Of a stretch of DNA of 64,000 nucleotides, positions 43,638 through 55,903 are shown one piece after another (the stretch's first letter is position 1; every line of letters begins with the position of its first letter). The DNA comes from Rhododendron vialii (Eukaryota; Streptophyta; Magnoliopsida; Ericales; Ericaceae). The translations under genes were made by a program, and so were the position numbers. The notes beneath the pieces are model-generated. The model was not told where the DNA came from. It did no database searches and saw nothing but the letters and a program-made list of their open reading frames with translations. The stretch is taken from assembly GCF_030253575.1 (NCBI RefSeq), contig NC_080558.1:5218001-5282000 (forward strand), in the 5' to 3' direction.

Positions 43638-46600
43638 CTATTTTTCCTGCAGCCTTAATCTCGATACCATATGTTCAGTTTTCTGCCCAAAGAGAAGAGA
43701 AAAATCTATGTAGGTCCAGTTCATATTTGATGATATAAAAGGAAGAAAAACCACAAATAGGAAAATAGCCCATCGGAAGATTGTATGAATGGATGACATG
43801 AAATAGGATCCAAGTCTGGGGGGAGCTGTAAAAAGGATCCGTTGCCCGATAAAAACCCGCATTGAAGTACTCAATCTTGCAGTTCAAAAAAAAAGGGTAC
43901 TCTATCTTGGCGCAACCAAAATTTTGAAGGCATTATAGTTTCTTCTGCCCACAATGCAAGTTTTCAAGAAAAATTTATGAACATCGGTTACTTCCTTTCA
44001 TTTTTCTTTTTCCTTGGGAGAAAAAAAAAAAAATTTGAGGGACAGAATTGGGTGACTTATAGTTGAAAGCATTGGAATTGGGTGACTCATAGTTGAGCAC
44101 AAACATCCACAGAAAAATTAAACGATCAAAAGGGCAGAACAGAAACCATAACATGTCTCTGTACATTTGATTTGACCTTCTTTTTAAAGGTTAAACTAAT
44201 AAGAAGAGAGAGAATACAAACTTTGTTATATACGCGTTTGGGTGTTACAAGGTTTCCCGTATCTACTACTAGTACCAAAGTTTGTGAATAGATGTTGGAC
44301 ACTCCCCGTCCATTGATGAGGCACTCCACTTCCTAGAACAAATATCAGAAGCCTGTTTTTTCCACAATTTACCGTGTGTTGGCAGAAATTTTATCATGGG
44401 CCCGGTTTATTCTTTTGTCAGCTATATCCAATCAGGGTAAACAAAATTGGTGCCAAATCAAAGTTGCGTAATATAAGCAACTGACCTGCTCAGTGTAGGG
44501 CAGATACTTCCCGTCAAATGTCAGAACTACTCGATCTTTCCCATCCACACCTTTAACTTTGTCAACTGAACAGTAGAAGTCTATAGCTGACATGCTAAAC
44601 ATCCGAGCAAAACATGAGAGAAAACAAGTGTAACTCAGTTAGAAACTAATGACTTGAAAACGAAAAGCATATGAAACAGCTCTGAAGTTACAGCCACGAA
44701 GGTTCCCAAGTTCTCTTTATTCCTATATACATTGTCACGAAACGACAGCGGCATGTGGTGTCATAACAAACCAGCCACGAGAATCTGAGCATTTTTTGTT
44801 TTGGCAAACTTGTCTCACTTTTCTTCTACGGTTTCACGGAAATTGGGTGTTTTACCAGCAAAACTTCCATTCCCTATCTTTGCTTCTCTCTTTTCCCCTT
44901 TATTTTCTGTCTCTTGTGGATTTGGCATAGTGGAATAACGGGATTAAATTTGCAACTTTTCCAGGTTTCATTTGTTATAACCTGGCCCTCTGCAAATCAA
45001 GATTTATTTTACTTCGTTCTTGGAAAACTTATTGTTTTGCGGATGACACAGATGCTAAAGTCTTCTTGCCAAGCTTACAGGGAATAGGTGAGATGCATTA
45101 TGGCATGTAAAGCAACTCCTCAAAGTTGGTTTTCGTCTCGTGAATGATATACCTAAAGACTGAATGGAACTGTCGGAATGTTTGGACATCGCAATTCACA
45201 CCTCTCATACTGACGTAATGGCGAATGAAGAGGAATAAGTTGCCAGATCTTCTTGAAATTTGGGATCAGCGTTCATAATCCGGCATTTCATTCTAGAACG
45301 AAGCACATACAGTTGAGGTATCATTTTATCTGTTCTTTGATTGATAGCGGACGGTTGATACTTGAGAAGATCCGTGGTGCGGAGAATTCAGCGGATATGT
45401 TGACGAAGGTTGTGACAAGCTGTGCCCAAGCTTGAGGATTGTCCTAGGCCAAAGCTCGAACAATCAGGATTGTCCAGCAGACTAACATCAATGATAATCT
45501 GGTGGACAAAGCTCGACAAAATCCTATATATTAACTTGCTAAATTTGCCATGTATATCAAAAAGCCCGATCCATTTCTTTTCTCTCATTTATATTCACTT
45601 CGACAGTATGTTACCTTTTCGTTAAGCCACTGTAAAAGACAAATATTAAAAATCACGTAAAATTACAAAGGAATAGATGGGAACTTATGATTCCATTCAT
45701 CCTGGTCCTGGAAAGGGTCAGACAACATCTGCTGTTATAGTAAGGTCATTGTTTGGTAAGAATCCATGAAGAATCAACTACTTGTCAAAAATTAATAATT
45801 TACTACTGTACTTGGGGAAACTTACACAAGATGTCAAATTGTTTGTGAGAATGTCCAAGAAGTCTCAGTTTATGACATGGACAGCTACTGTATCCAAGGA
45901 AACTTGCAATATCATATTGTGTGAAAAGCTCAAACAGATTATTTACCTAGCAAAAAGGCCAGTCATCCACTCTTCCTAATTTGATATCAATAGTTCTAGA
46001 CCTTGTGGAGAGACACGGTAGTAACAAGAAAGCACACACGCACACACCCCAACAGACAGGCACAAAGGGTACATAAAAAATGAGCAACAAAACAAAATTA
46101 AGCGATAGAACTGGCGAGCTAAATACAAATGTTTGCATAGGACTCAGGGGTTCATTTTGAACTGGATTACTAAATTAAACACAGTAAAAGCTACATCCAT
46201 GTAGAAAAACAGAAACGTAGAAGTGATCCAAATAGCAACTTACATGCCATCACCAAATTCCTCATTGATGATTTCCTTGATGCTCTCCCCAAAATGCATA
46301 ACTGCTTCATTCAGCCTATGGAAACGGAAGTCAGAAAATGGAAGAAAAGACACTAGAAAGCAATTAAAAATCGAAGGGATGAAGTTAACGACAAGGTCCT
46401 TCATCAACCCACCCCAGACATCCATCATAAGAGAGACACGAGTACAAGGATACTAATAGAAGTACGAAATACTTAACACACTTATAGAATTCCACAAAAA
46501 GCCCGTTGTTGGAAGCATAAGCATGTGCCATCACTTTCCATTCTCAAGGGAGTGTATAGGGCCTTTTTGTCTTGTGGCCTTTCTTTTTGTGTAATCGGGT

Positions 46601-47247
46601 GGCATTCCCTTAATGCCTTCTTTTTAATATATTTATTTACTCATAAAAAAAAAAAGAGCATGTGCCATCACTTTGCTTTCCCTATGAAATCATAAAAATT
46701 ATCAGCTCTATTGAATAATGCGACAGCCCGACTATTGTAGTGTAGAAAATTGAGATGAAGCTCTTTCTTTGAAGAATACCAATTTTTCAGTGATAGAATC
46801 TGTTTTTTACTTTTTTAAAAGGTAAAGTCAATTTCTAAGCAAATTTGAAACTGAATCTATAACGTCCTTCTTAGGTGGAGACTTTAAAGAGAATTTTTCA
46901 CGATGTGCCTTACACCAACACTTGGCCTTAAAATGAAAGGAGCTCTTCATTGATGTTCACATGATGTTTCTATAAAATGTTGGTGTATAAAGTTCATCGG
47001 TAGAAATACAGGTGACGCAATGTAATAGATTACCTTCAAGCCCTTTCTAAATCTAGTAAAAAAATCGAACTACAATAACCACTCAAAGATCATGAAAGTT
47101 AACGAATGCAATGATACAGGTTAATCAAAGCTAGTCAGCTTTCATTCTTACAGCCATAAGTGATTTGATGTAGGACTCACCTTTGTCAAGCCTATTGTAG
47201 AATTTAAATTTCCCTCTCATGCTTGTCAAAGATGCCCAAAAAAAGGT

Positions 47248-47320
<73 letters not shown>

Positions 47321-48494
47321 TGATTGTATTTGATCTTTTCATAATTCGATACATGACTCTATGAGACAGAACATATTCATAACCAATCAAATTGATTGCC
47401 ATGCTTGAGAAGCAATAATGGTGTACACAACAAACTATAAGCTGCATAAAATAGTTCAAAATTCTTGAATCAACTATAAATAGCGCTAACTGCCAGGTGA
47501 AGATGCAAATTTTAATAAGCGCAAACACGAATACACTTTGTAGGCAAAAATTGGCATGCCAAGTTCGGATCATCAACATCCACTCCACAAATATATATAT
47601 CCGGCTCCTAATTTGGGTCTGGAGCTTTGAATTACTCTAGGATCACTAATGGGTGTTTCTTGCGTATACAGTAAAGAGGATTACTGAAAATTGAAAGTCA
47701 AGAAAAAATCAAAGTAGAGCATTCCAAAAATCATCTAATTCAGTCATCATATCTGTGCCAAAATGTTTTACAACAGTTTCGAGATTAAAAAAGAGTCAAA
47801 AAAAGCTCTTAAAAGCCGCAGAAATGAACACCACAAAAATTGAGGCTTGTGTTCCAATTAATTGGGGTGGGCTATATGAATCCTCTTTTTTCATTAAGCT
47901 CTGTCCAGAGCTACTTGTTCACTTTAGTTTAACATGCCCACTTTCACGTATTCATAATAGGATTCATTTCATAAAGATTTAACGGGGCTATTTACAAGCT
48001 AGCTGTCAGTTACCCAACAAACAATCCTCCACCTTTATCCACCTTTATCCGGGCTTGGGAGCCTAAAAAAGATAATACCGGAGTTTCATAAAAGAAAAAC
48101 ACCCAGATGAGAAAAACTAAAAACAAGAAGAAGAAGTTTACCAAAAATAAATTAAAAAAAAAAAAAAAAACAAGAAGAAGAAAGAAATGAAATGAATTTT
48201 CTTTCGAAGGGTTTACCTATAAACAGTGGGTTCTTGGATCAAATTGGGGTCGTAGGACCTGCAGGGGGGCTGCATCATCTCCTGAAGCAGCTCCTCGGGC
48301 AGTTGGGGCAGGGCCGAGCGCAACTTGGGGGCGGAATCTGGGCTGAGTTGAGCTTGGCGTTTAAAGAGCTGGGCAACGTAGACGTTGGTCAGACCCGTCT
48401 CGGCTGCTATCTGACCGTACGTCTTGCCCGAGTTGCGCTTCACCGCCTTCAGTGAACTCACTACCGCCGTCTTGCTAGTGCTCTGTGCTTCCAT
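43638..48494 (-). CDS. CYN: Cyanase (cyanate hydratase), 167 aa, four exons
   Basis: The enzyme converts cyanate and bicarbonate to ammonia and carbon dioxide in the cytosol. Exons: 48494-48217, 46315-46244, 44594-44486, 43682-43638 (504 nt, phases close). I start at the first ATG (MEAQSTSK); the frame upstream has no ATG. The N-terminal helix-turn-helix-like domain reads [20 protein letters not shown], then [20 protein letters not shown]. The C-terminal catalytic domain has [20 protein letters not shown], then MSAIDFYC and [15 protein letters not shown]. The catalytic trio falls at Arg93, Glu96 and Ser119, the same spacing as E. coli Arg96, Glu99 and Ser122. It ends [14 protein letters not shown] on a tiny 45-nt exon. 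Introns are long and hold a copia remnant, a short retroinsertion and a GA microsatellite. Confidence 0.93.
45247..45440 (+). pseudogene. Copia RNase H remnant in cyanase intron 2
   Basis: The plus strand encodes [20 protein letters not shown], then [13 protein letters not shown], the end of a copia polyprotein. Neither LTRs nor the remaining domains are recognised. Antisense to cyanase. Confidence 0.7.
46538..46656 (+). mobile_element. Short A-tailed retroinsertion in cyanase intron 1
   Basis: Perfect 18-bp target duplications agcatgtgccatcacttt (46520-46537 and 46657-46674) flank 119 bp ending in an A run. Likely the 3' tip of a LINE; the gene orientation is opposite. Confidence 0.85.
47252..47318. 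repeat. (GA)n microsatellite, about 67 bp, in cyanase intron 1
   Basis: Uninterrupted GA dinucleotides. It reads as CT on the coding strand, about 0.9 kb downstream of exon 1. Confidence 0.95.
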
Positions 48495-50349
48495 TTCTGG
48501 GTTTGATTGGAGATCTAATCTTGAATCTTGATCACGATACTGCGACACACGGACAGATTGATTTTATTACCTCATTAACTACGTCATTGGCCCCGTAGGA
48601 TTTTTATAGTAGTACTAGAATTTTGTAGCCGGATCCTCTCCCTCATCCATGGGCCACTTTCTCTTGAACTGCATCAATGGCCACTTTGGTTTTAATTCTT
48701 TTTATTCGGCTTTTATGATTTTTTGGGATTTGTGTTAAATATTTTAAGTTTCCGTTCAGCTAATTAAAATAAATTAAGTATTTTTTTTTAAATTAAATGT
48801 GAGGTTCTGTATTATGAGAGGACTAGAGTTTGTCAGGTACGGTGCAATGCATTTTGAACACAACTAAAATAAAATTACGAAACTATTGACGATTCCCGCT
48901 TACGAAGCTGATTTATACACTTTATAGCTTAAAAGGAATGTAGAATAAAGGACAAAAGATTTATGTAGATGAGATAAAGTTAGACCATTGGATATATAGA
49001 TGACCTATCTTGTAAGAAAAAAATAGGAACCTTAGCGGGTGGAATGGGGCCTAAATTAATTGTTCGTTTTGAAGAAATGAATTTAAAAATTAAAGAATTA
49101 TGACCAAAAGTCTTGGTTTTGTTTCTTTCACGGGAGACTTGGCTTTGTTTGGAACTAATGGAAAGTGGGGGAAAGAAAATGAGAGAGAAAATGGGAGGAA
49201 AATTTCACTATTTACAAAACTTGAAATTTTTATTTTCTCTCCAATCCAAACAATTGGAGGGAAAATTTTTAACTTTCTTTTCTTTTCTCTCACCTTCTCT
49301 AAGTTCCAAACAAAACCTAAAAGTGAAGTTCAGTATGAAATCACCCAAAATGAGTTAATTCGTTCTAAAAAGTTGGACATTTTCACTATTTTAGCCCAAT
49401 GAAAAAATTGTCAGTATCTTTTAATCCGTATTTAATAAGTAATATGGATCTTGTTTGATAGATTTCAATTAGTTCTACTAAACAAAGTTTTGAAAATCAC
49501 ATAAAATATTATGAATTAAAAATTTAGACAATTTAAAAATTGCATACAATCCCGAAAGTGTCTAACATTATGGGAGAGAGAGAGTAACACTTTAGAGGTT
49601 TTTGTAACGATCTGTATCAGTTAACCTGCTAACACTTCGCCCAACCACGTGGCTCAAAAAACTAATCTCAAATTATATAGTAGGTGGTCAGAATCACTTA
49701 TATTTTTCATTCCTTTTCCACAGTTTCCCGATCTGGGAAGAGTGGGTGGGTTCTCACAGTTTTGAACCTGAAATCTTAAAGAATGAACAAACCCTCTCAA
49801 CTCTCAAAACCTCAGCAAACAGGCCAACCCCTTCGGTTTCCATCAAACAGTATCTGTCATGATAAATAGGGCAACAGCAACTCACTTAACTTAAAGTGAA
49901 CAAAAAACAAGAAATAGAAATCACCTTTCAATTATCCTTTTGTAACATTCAAATGCCTCAAGAGTTGCAAAAAAGAGCAGAGGAAAGCAGAAACAAAAAC
50001 ATCCATTTGCACACCCTCCCACCAGTAAGTACTAACATTTGCCTTGTGTTGTTTTCTTGGTTTTTATTGCCTTGTGTTGTTGAACAAATGAACACCAAAA
50101 TCAGTACACCCTCCTCCTCTCTCAGACCCCCAAGTTAAAACAACAATTGAAGACTACACCCAGTTCTCTCACAATTTTCTATACAATTTCCCTCTCATTT
50201 CACATTCAAAATTCTGAACATATAATAAAACATAGTACAATGCAACTCTTTCACATTTCCTTTATGCGGCTTCAACCAGATTTTGTTCAAAAAAAATGAA
50301 TGATGTAACAATCTTTTGCTTCGGCTATACATAAAAAATCGATCGGTCA
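48495..50349. other. Region between cyanase and UNC-13 homolog
   Basis: Holds the cyanase promoter and leader (just above 48494), one MITE (49141-49317) and the 3'-UTR of the UNC-13 homolog (below 50350). No extra gene recognised. Confidence 0.5.
49141..49317. mobile_element. Tourist-like MITE, 177 bp
   Basis: Ends GGCTTTGTTTGGAAC and GTTCCAAACAAAACC are inverted repeats. The interior 'aaattttcctcccattttc'-type blocks are also mirrored. The 3-bp flanks (ctt and taa) do not match, so the target site is decayed. Confidence 0.65.
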
Positions 50350-53300
50350 TCACCTCCTCTTTGCTAATTGGAATGTCCTCTTCAAGAACTCATTCGCGGC
50401 TTTGTCCTTCCTATGGCACAAGACCCTTAGTATCGTATTTGGATCCGATCTATTCCATTTACCAGTCGTGGGAGGCATGGGCAGTTTTTGCCCTACGCCC
50501 ACGACCCCAATCCCGCTCGCTTCACAAGCCACGATGCTGAAATCCTCCACGAGTTGTTCCGTGGATTGTCCCATCAACGCCACCACCCCTTCCACCGTCT
50601 CAGCCTCTCTCTCCACCACATCCTCGACTATCAACCCTTCACCGCACGTGCAAAACACCTTCTTCAAACTGTCAAAGTCCTCCTCGATCATCTGGTGATC
50701 CGTCCTTGAAAAGATCCGTGAGCTTCCACCAGCCAGCAGAACCATGAGGAAGGCCTCGAAAGAGGCTCTCATGACTTCTTTAATCGCCAGCGGCTGAGCC
50801 CTGTCAGTGACAATGGCACCCAAGAGAGTGAGGTTTTGCTTCAGAGTTCGCAAAGCTGGTTTTATGCGCGAGTTTTCAACATCGACAAAATACAATGTGT
50901 CGTAGAATACAGAACTAGAGTCTAAAAAGATTAGACGGTAGGCAGCAACTTCCGACACATGCTGAGTAGCGGCTTGAATGCCCGAGCAGGCAAGCTCAAA
51001 GTAGGAGGAGGAACTGCCAGCATGCCTACGGTTGGTGTACCGGTGGCGGGTTGAGGGAATCACGCGAGGGGAGAGAGAGAGGGTTTTGTCGAGCGAGTGG
51101 AGCTGGGTTAGGAGGTAGTGTAAGGTGTTGAGGCGGATGTAGAGGCGTTGTGTTCCGCGGCTTGTTGAAGGGCGTGGGTGGTGCCCTTCGTTTGATGCAC
51201 TCAGATGTGCATCGTCCACTATGACACTGCAAGGGGTAGCCTTTCGCCACAACTTGGTGAACTTCGAGTCCCGGTTGCATCGAGTCAGAGGAGGAAGAGT
51301 TGGGATGTAACTCTGTTTTGATCCTGAAAAGATCCAAAAAGAATGAGTATCCAAGATCACAATACTGTTGTTGGCTTGCTGCTGTATTTGGATCTTGAAT
51401 TTGTTGAAGAGATTTTTGTGTATCGAGAAGAAATTCTTATATCTTCTATTTTCTCTTTACAAATCCCTCGACAAACTTATGATCCAAACACGGCTCAAGG
51501 AATGTTTGAGAGGCGGTTCTTCTTACCGCATGATGCAACAAAGGTAGTGTACTCGCGCAAGAGATGCTCCAAGCCGTCGGCAAGATCATGAACTATATCC
51601 TCAGAAATGCCTAATGGAATTTCAAAGAAGGCGTTCACAGTTTCTTTGGCATGAGTCATTAGCTCCACAGATGATTGTGCATATGGCTCAGTTTTGGATT
51701 TGGGGTTCCATGTCTGGTACAAAAATATAGCAAGATCTTACTCTCATAGTACTCAGAATTCGTATAAAGTTAGCATAATTAAACAAATCAGCAATAGATC
51801 AACTCTAAGAAGCACGGACACATCTACCGGCCTCGTGTATCCATGTCAAACACGTACACGTGCAGACACGTGCAAAACAAACCCAAGTACATGTCCGTTT
51901 TCGTTACTATATTTTGTCAATTGGAAAAGCCAGAGACGTGTGCACATGTCGCCAAAAAATGTGTCATAACATTTTGCAAAAAAACAGCGTGACCATGAGT
52001 CCGTGTCCGTGTCCGTGTCTGTGTCCGTGCCCGTGCTTCTTGTGATAAACTTACTTCAGTTTTAGCAGTTTATTTTTTATGCCAATCAAAATTATTAGTA
52101 AAACTTACTTCAGTTTCTTTTGCTCTCTGGAGGCACTCCTTCCCTTTCTTCAACCTCTCCTGCATCCACTGTTTCAACAGGTTAAATATGATTGAATCAA
52201 CTTCGTACGGAACCATCTCTCTAACAATGGCTTTTCCCCCATCTTCACATTCAGCAGAGTCCTCAACCACCATTTGCACCAGCACCTTTTCCAGCTTTCC
52301 GGCTCTCTGCAATACCGATATTGTCTCATTTGTGAGAGGTGACGCACCGGCCAAATATTGCCTCAATAAGGTGCCATAGCAAGTGTGGAGTGTCACGGCT
52401 GCAACTCCGGCTGCGATCGGGTGCCATTTCTTGAGCACAGGGCTAAACACCACCTTCTCCTTCATGGCTAGTTCTTCGGTCTCTCTTGCAAGATTAATGA
52501 GGGCCTCGGCCACTTCTTGTACTTCAAATGTGATGCCATTGTAATTCCCTTTCTCTAGCAGCTTTTGTTCATACACCAAAGGACCAACAGAGAGAACATC
52601 AAATACATGTATTAAGCTGAAAATTAAATGGTACTAACTTACTCCCTCCGCCCCGCAAAGTTAGACACTTCTGGGAATTCCAAATTTTAAGAAAGAAAAT
52701 TTAAAGTACAATGGAAAGACAAACTTCGAAAAATACCCCTGTGTAGCTCTGTACTATGACCAGTACTTGAATATTTGAAATTTGGTGCCCCATTTTTGGC
52801 CCTGATGCAAAAGGTTTTGGCGCTAAACAAGTGTACTTTATCCAATTGAATTGGTCGTCTCTTGTGCAAAAGGAAAGGGTAAAATGAGAAATTCACCAAG
52901 TTTTGCTATTGACTTTTCAAACTAGACAAATATTATGGGACAAGAAAAACACAAAAGTGTCTAACCTTTTGGGACGGAGCAAAACAACAACAAAAAGATG
53001 TAAGTACACCTCACCTATGTGGATTGGCCCCAAAACAAGTAACCTGCTAAATGTTTCAAAGTGAACACATAACTCCTCACAGTTTGGACCAAGGCTACAA
53101 ACATTTAACTTTAAAACTATTGACAGAATCAAAACATGTATGTTATAAACCAAAATTCAATTATTGATATACCTATTCATATCCGATCAAACTGATTTTT
53201 TGCGTGCATATACTACTTTACGAGCTCTACAAGATGAAACGATTCAGATTACAACAATAAACACATGGTGAGACCTACAACGGCTGTTGCAGAAAATCCA

Positions 53301-55702
53301 CGGTTTCCACGGCAGGTGGAAAAAGTTTTAAACTGTGTGGTTACTCTGGGGCAGGGATTAGTGCATTTTTTGGGCCAACACACAAGGTAAAAACTAAAAT
53401 AACCAAAAGAACAAAATCTCAAAGGAATAAAAACACAAACCTTAGCAAATGCATACTTGAGCGAAGACCGGATATATCGATCCACCTGATTCCCAGTCGA
53501 GTCCACAGTCACATTACTGATCACATCCCCAGCTTTCTCTTGATCAACTGCCACAAAACCCACAATATCCTCTTCCAATATCTTCGCGGCCGCAAAAACC
53601 AACGGCAAAAGGGTCTCCATCAGCCCAACACTGCCCCTGTGAAACGCCCCGTGATAGCAAAACAACCTCCTCTCCGCCCACTTCTTGATCCCCACCAAGA
53701 CCGACCCGACCATCTTCGGGTAGGAGTCCTCCCTGTCCCCTCTCTTGGCGTCCCCCGCGACCTCGTTCAGCATGGCCAGCGTCGCGCAGAGCAGGTCCCC
53801 CTCTACCTGCCCCGTCAAGATGAAGTTCTGGAACAGAACCCAGGTGAAGCATATGTTGTGAATCTTCTTATTAATCCCCAAAGTAGACCAGGTTTTCTTC
53901 ATCAGCTCCAGCAACTCGTCCACCTCGTCCAGAACAAGCGTTTCGTCTTTGGCGTCGAAGATGGACCGGAGGAGGGCGGTGTAGATGTGGACGTTGACGG
54001 GGAACCCGTCCGCCCAGTGGCAGGTGTCCGTGGGGGAGCCGTCGTGGGTGCGCCAGGAGAGGGAGACCACGGCGTTGCAGAGGGACCGCATGGGCTCGGA
54101 GTTTTTGGAGGTGTCGATGGGCTTGGTGGAGGCGGCGGCGATGATGTCGCGGAGGCGGGTGGCGAACTGGTTGGAAGGGTCGAGGGGGGTGGAGGGGTGG
54201 AGGAGGAGGCCGTACTCGAGGAGCCTCAGCTGGCGTTTTTGCCATATGTGATATTCGTGGGGGTCGGTGAATTCGGAGGGCTTTAGATGGCGGAGGAGCT
54301 CTAATGGTAGGATTATGGTTTCGGCTCGCCGCCCCATCTACAAATATCGAAAACATATATATAAAATAAAAAGAAGAGAGTTATTCATGGAGCTGCTGGA
54401 AATAGAATGTTCACGGAGCTGCATAATTTCAACCGTCCGTTTTAACTTTGGACGGTCTGGATTTAAAGAAATTTTATGGGAAAGAGTTTATTTTTTTTCT
54501 TAAAAAAGTTTCATTAACATCCGGAACTTAACTCTTTCTTAGAAAATTTCGTTAATATCCGGAGACAGTCGTGATTCACCTCTCTAAACAACTATCAAAA
54601 CCCTCCGTTTAAAAGATTTTCTAATATAAAAATTCTGAATTTATTTTTTGGGACGATACAAATATAAAGATGTCGTAATTATGATAAACTATGACATTTA
54701 AACCTTCACCAAACGATATCTCACCAAAGAAATCTAATAAAAAAATTGATTTCAAAACAAATTGTTCGTACGGAATTCTCTTTCGTTCCCAGGCATAACT
54801 TGTATTCATGCAAAAAACAACTAAACATATTACTACAATGATAATGATTTATCTAAAAATTGTTGTTTAATTTAAACAAGACAATTTTCCTAAACATATT
54901 TCTTGGTGGTGAATTTTTAAAAAATTGTTTTTGACAAAAACAATACTATTAAGGTACATAAATAACCCGTAACGGTCGAATATCGGCTATGACATCGTGA
55001 ACCAGTCCGTGAACCAATACGCATGTGATTTTTCATCTCGCCCACATTCGAAACCTTGATATGCATGCATGGAGAACCAAATGTACTACGTACCTGGCCA
55101 ACAAGAGTTCTCATGAGGGTCTTCCTCAACCGGTTATCGCTCTGCTCCGTCACCCTCATCTGCTGCCTCATGATCTCCGCCGACGTCATCGGCCGCCTCG
55201 TCCTCCCCGCCCCCGGCACCGTACTAAATGCCGCCCCCGGACTCCCCCCTCCGCCGTGGTGGTGTGCGGGCGACGACGGCGACGAAGGTGCCGCCGCCCC
55301 CACCCCCACCGAGCTCGTCCGCCTTGACTGCGACCGCCGTAACATCTTCAGCCCCAACGCCCTCTTCACCCTGCTCGTCACCGCCATCCCCACCCCCTTC
55401 TCCTTCACCGGCGACCCCATCCCGCCGCCTTCTCCGCCGCCGTCCACGGCGGAGGCAGAGTAGTAATTCAGCGCGTTTCGGCCGCCGAAGCCGGGTGAGG
55501 ACCGGCATGCCGTGAAGAAAATCTCGTAGGCGATTTCGCGGAAGTCGTCGGTGTCGAGGCCTTCGAGAGTTCCGAAGGGGCATGGGAGGTCGATGGGTTC
55601 GCCGGCAGCGGCGGCTGTGGTTTCGTCATTATGGTGGTGGGGTTGTGGTGGTGGGTTAGAAGGAATGGTGGGTGCAGAGTCTCGGCGGGTGTGATGGCCC
55701 AT
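50350..55702 (-). CDS. UNC-13 homolog (DUF810/MUN-domain protein), 1039 aa, five exons
   Basis: Plant relatives of animal Munc13 act in vesicle trafficking; Arabidopsis PATROL1 of this family helps bring a proton pump to the plasma membrane. Exons: 55702-55094, 54337-53441, 52561-52109, 51713-51527, 51323-50350 (3120 nt, phases close). The start MGHHTRRDSAPTIPSN is followed by CPFGTLEGLDTDDFREIAYE and IFFTACRSSPGFGG. The segment between residues ~75 and 175 is low complexity. Then MTSAEIMRQQMRVTE, ETIILPLELLRHLKPSEF and YHIWQKRQLRLLE, a block typical of this family. The C-terminal half holds the MUN/MHD part: WHPIAAGVAAVTLHTCYG, QRAGKLEKVLVQMVVEDSAE, LPPLTRCNRDSKF and RTDHQMIEEDFDSLKKVFC. The exon-3 acceptor (aaaag|CTGCTAGAG) is weak and inferred from phase. 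The substrate of this member is not known from sequence. Confidence 0.9.
51807..52041. mobile_element. MITE-like element with a gtccgt repeat, UNC-13 intron 3
   Basis: Left AAGAAGCACGGACAC and right GTGCCCGTGCTTCTT are inverted repeats. A 'gtccgt' hexamer run (52000-52030) lies beside the right end. Non-coding. Confidence 0.6.
52642..52979. mobile_element. Stowaway-like MITE in UNC-13 intron 2
   Basis: The left end CTCCCTCCGCCCCGC is preceded by TA, and the right end TTTTGGGACGGAG is its relative in inverse. Subterminal 'gttagacactt' is mirrored by 'aagtgtctaac'. The CTCCCTCCG terminus with TA target fits Stowaway (Tc1/mariner) MITEs. The right TA is mutated to CA. Confidence 0.75.
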
Positions 55703-55846
55703 GATTGTGGGTTTGTTGCTGTGGTGGTCGTGGGTCAGATATCCGGCGGTGGAGAGGGGAGACAGAAGGAGAGCATTTGTCTCTCTGGAAGGAAAATAAG
55801 GAGAGACAGAGAGAGAAAATAGGGATGGGTGAATGTAAGTAGGAAA

Positions 55847-55850
<4 letters not shown>

Positions 55851-55899
<49 letters not shown>
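55851..55899. repeat. (GA)n microsatellite upstream of the UNC-13 homolog
   Basis: About 24 GA units, CT on the coding strand, 150-200 bp before the ATG at 55702. It sits where the leader or core promoter should be. CT-rich leaders are common in plants. Confidence 0.9.

Positions 55900-55903
<4 letters not shown>

Noticed and set aside
44126-44329. Alternative last exon of cyanase (frame starting after ttgttctag near 44330)
   Set aside because: It would add about 67 residues unlike other cyanases. The small exon at 43682-43638 gives the family-like C-terminus and a normal length. It may still be a minor splice form.
49100-49402. 100-aa plus-strand frame near 49100
   Set aside because: It lies across a MITE (49141-49317) and shows no conserved motif.
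53540-54286. 248-aa plus-strand frame opposite UNC-13 exon 2
   Set aside because: The minus frame there matches the UNC-13 family and splices cleanly. The plus frame is a GC-rich shadow.
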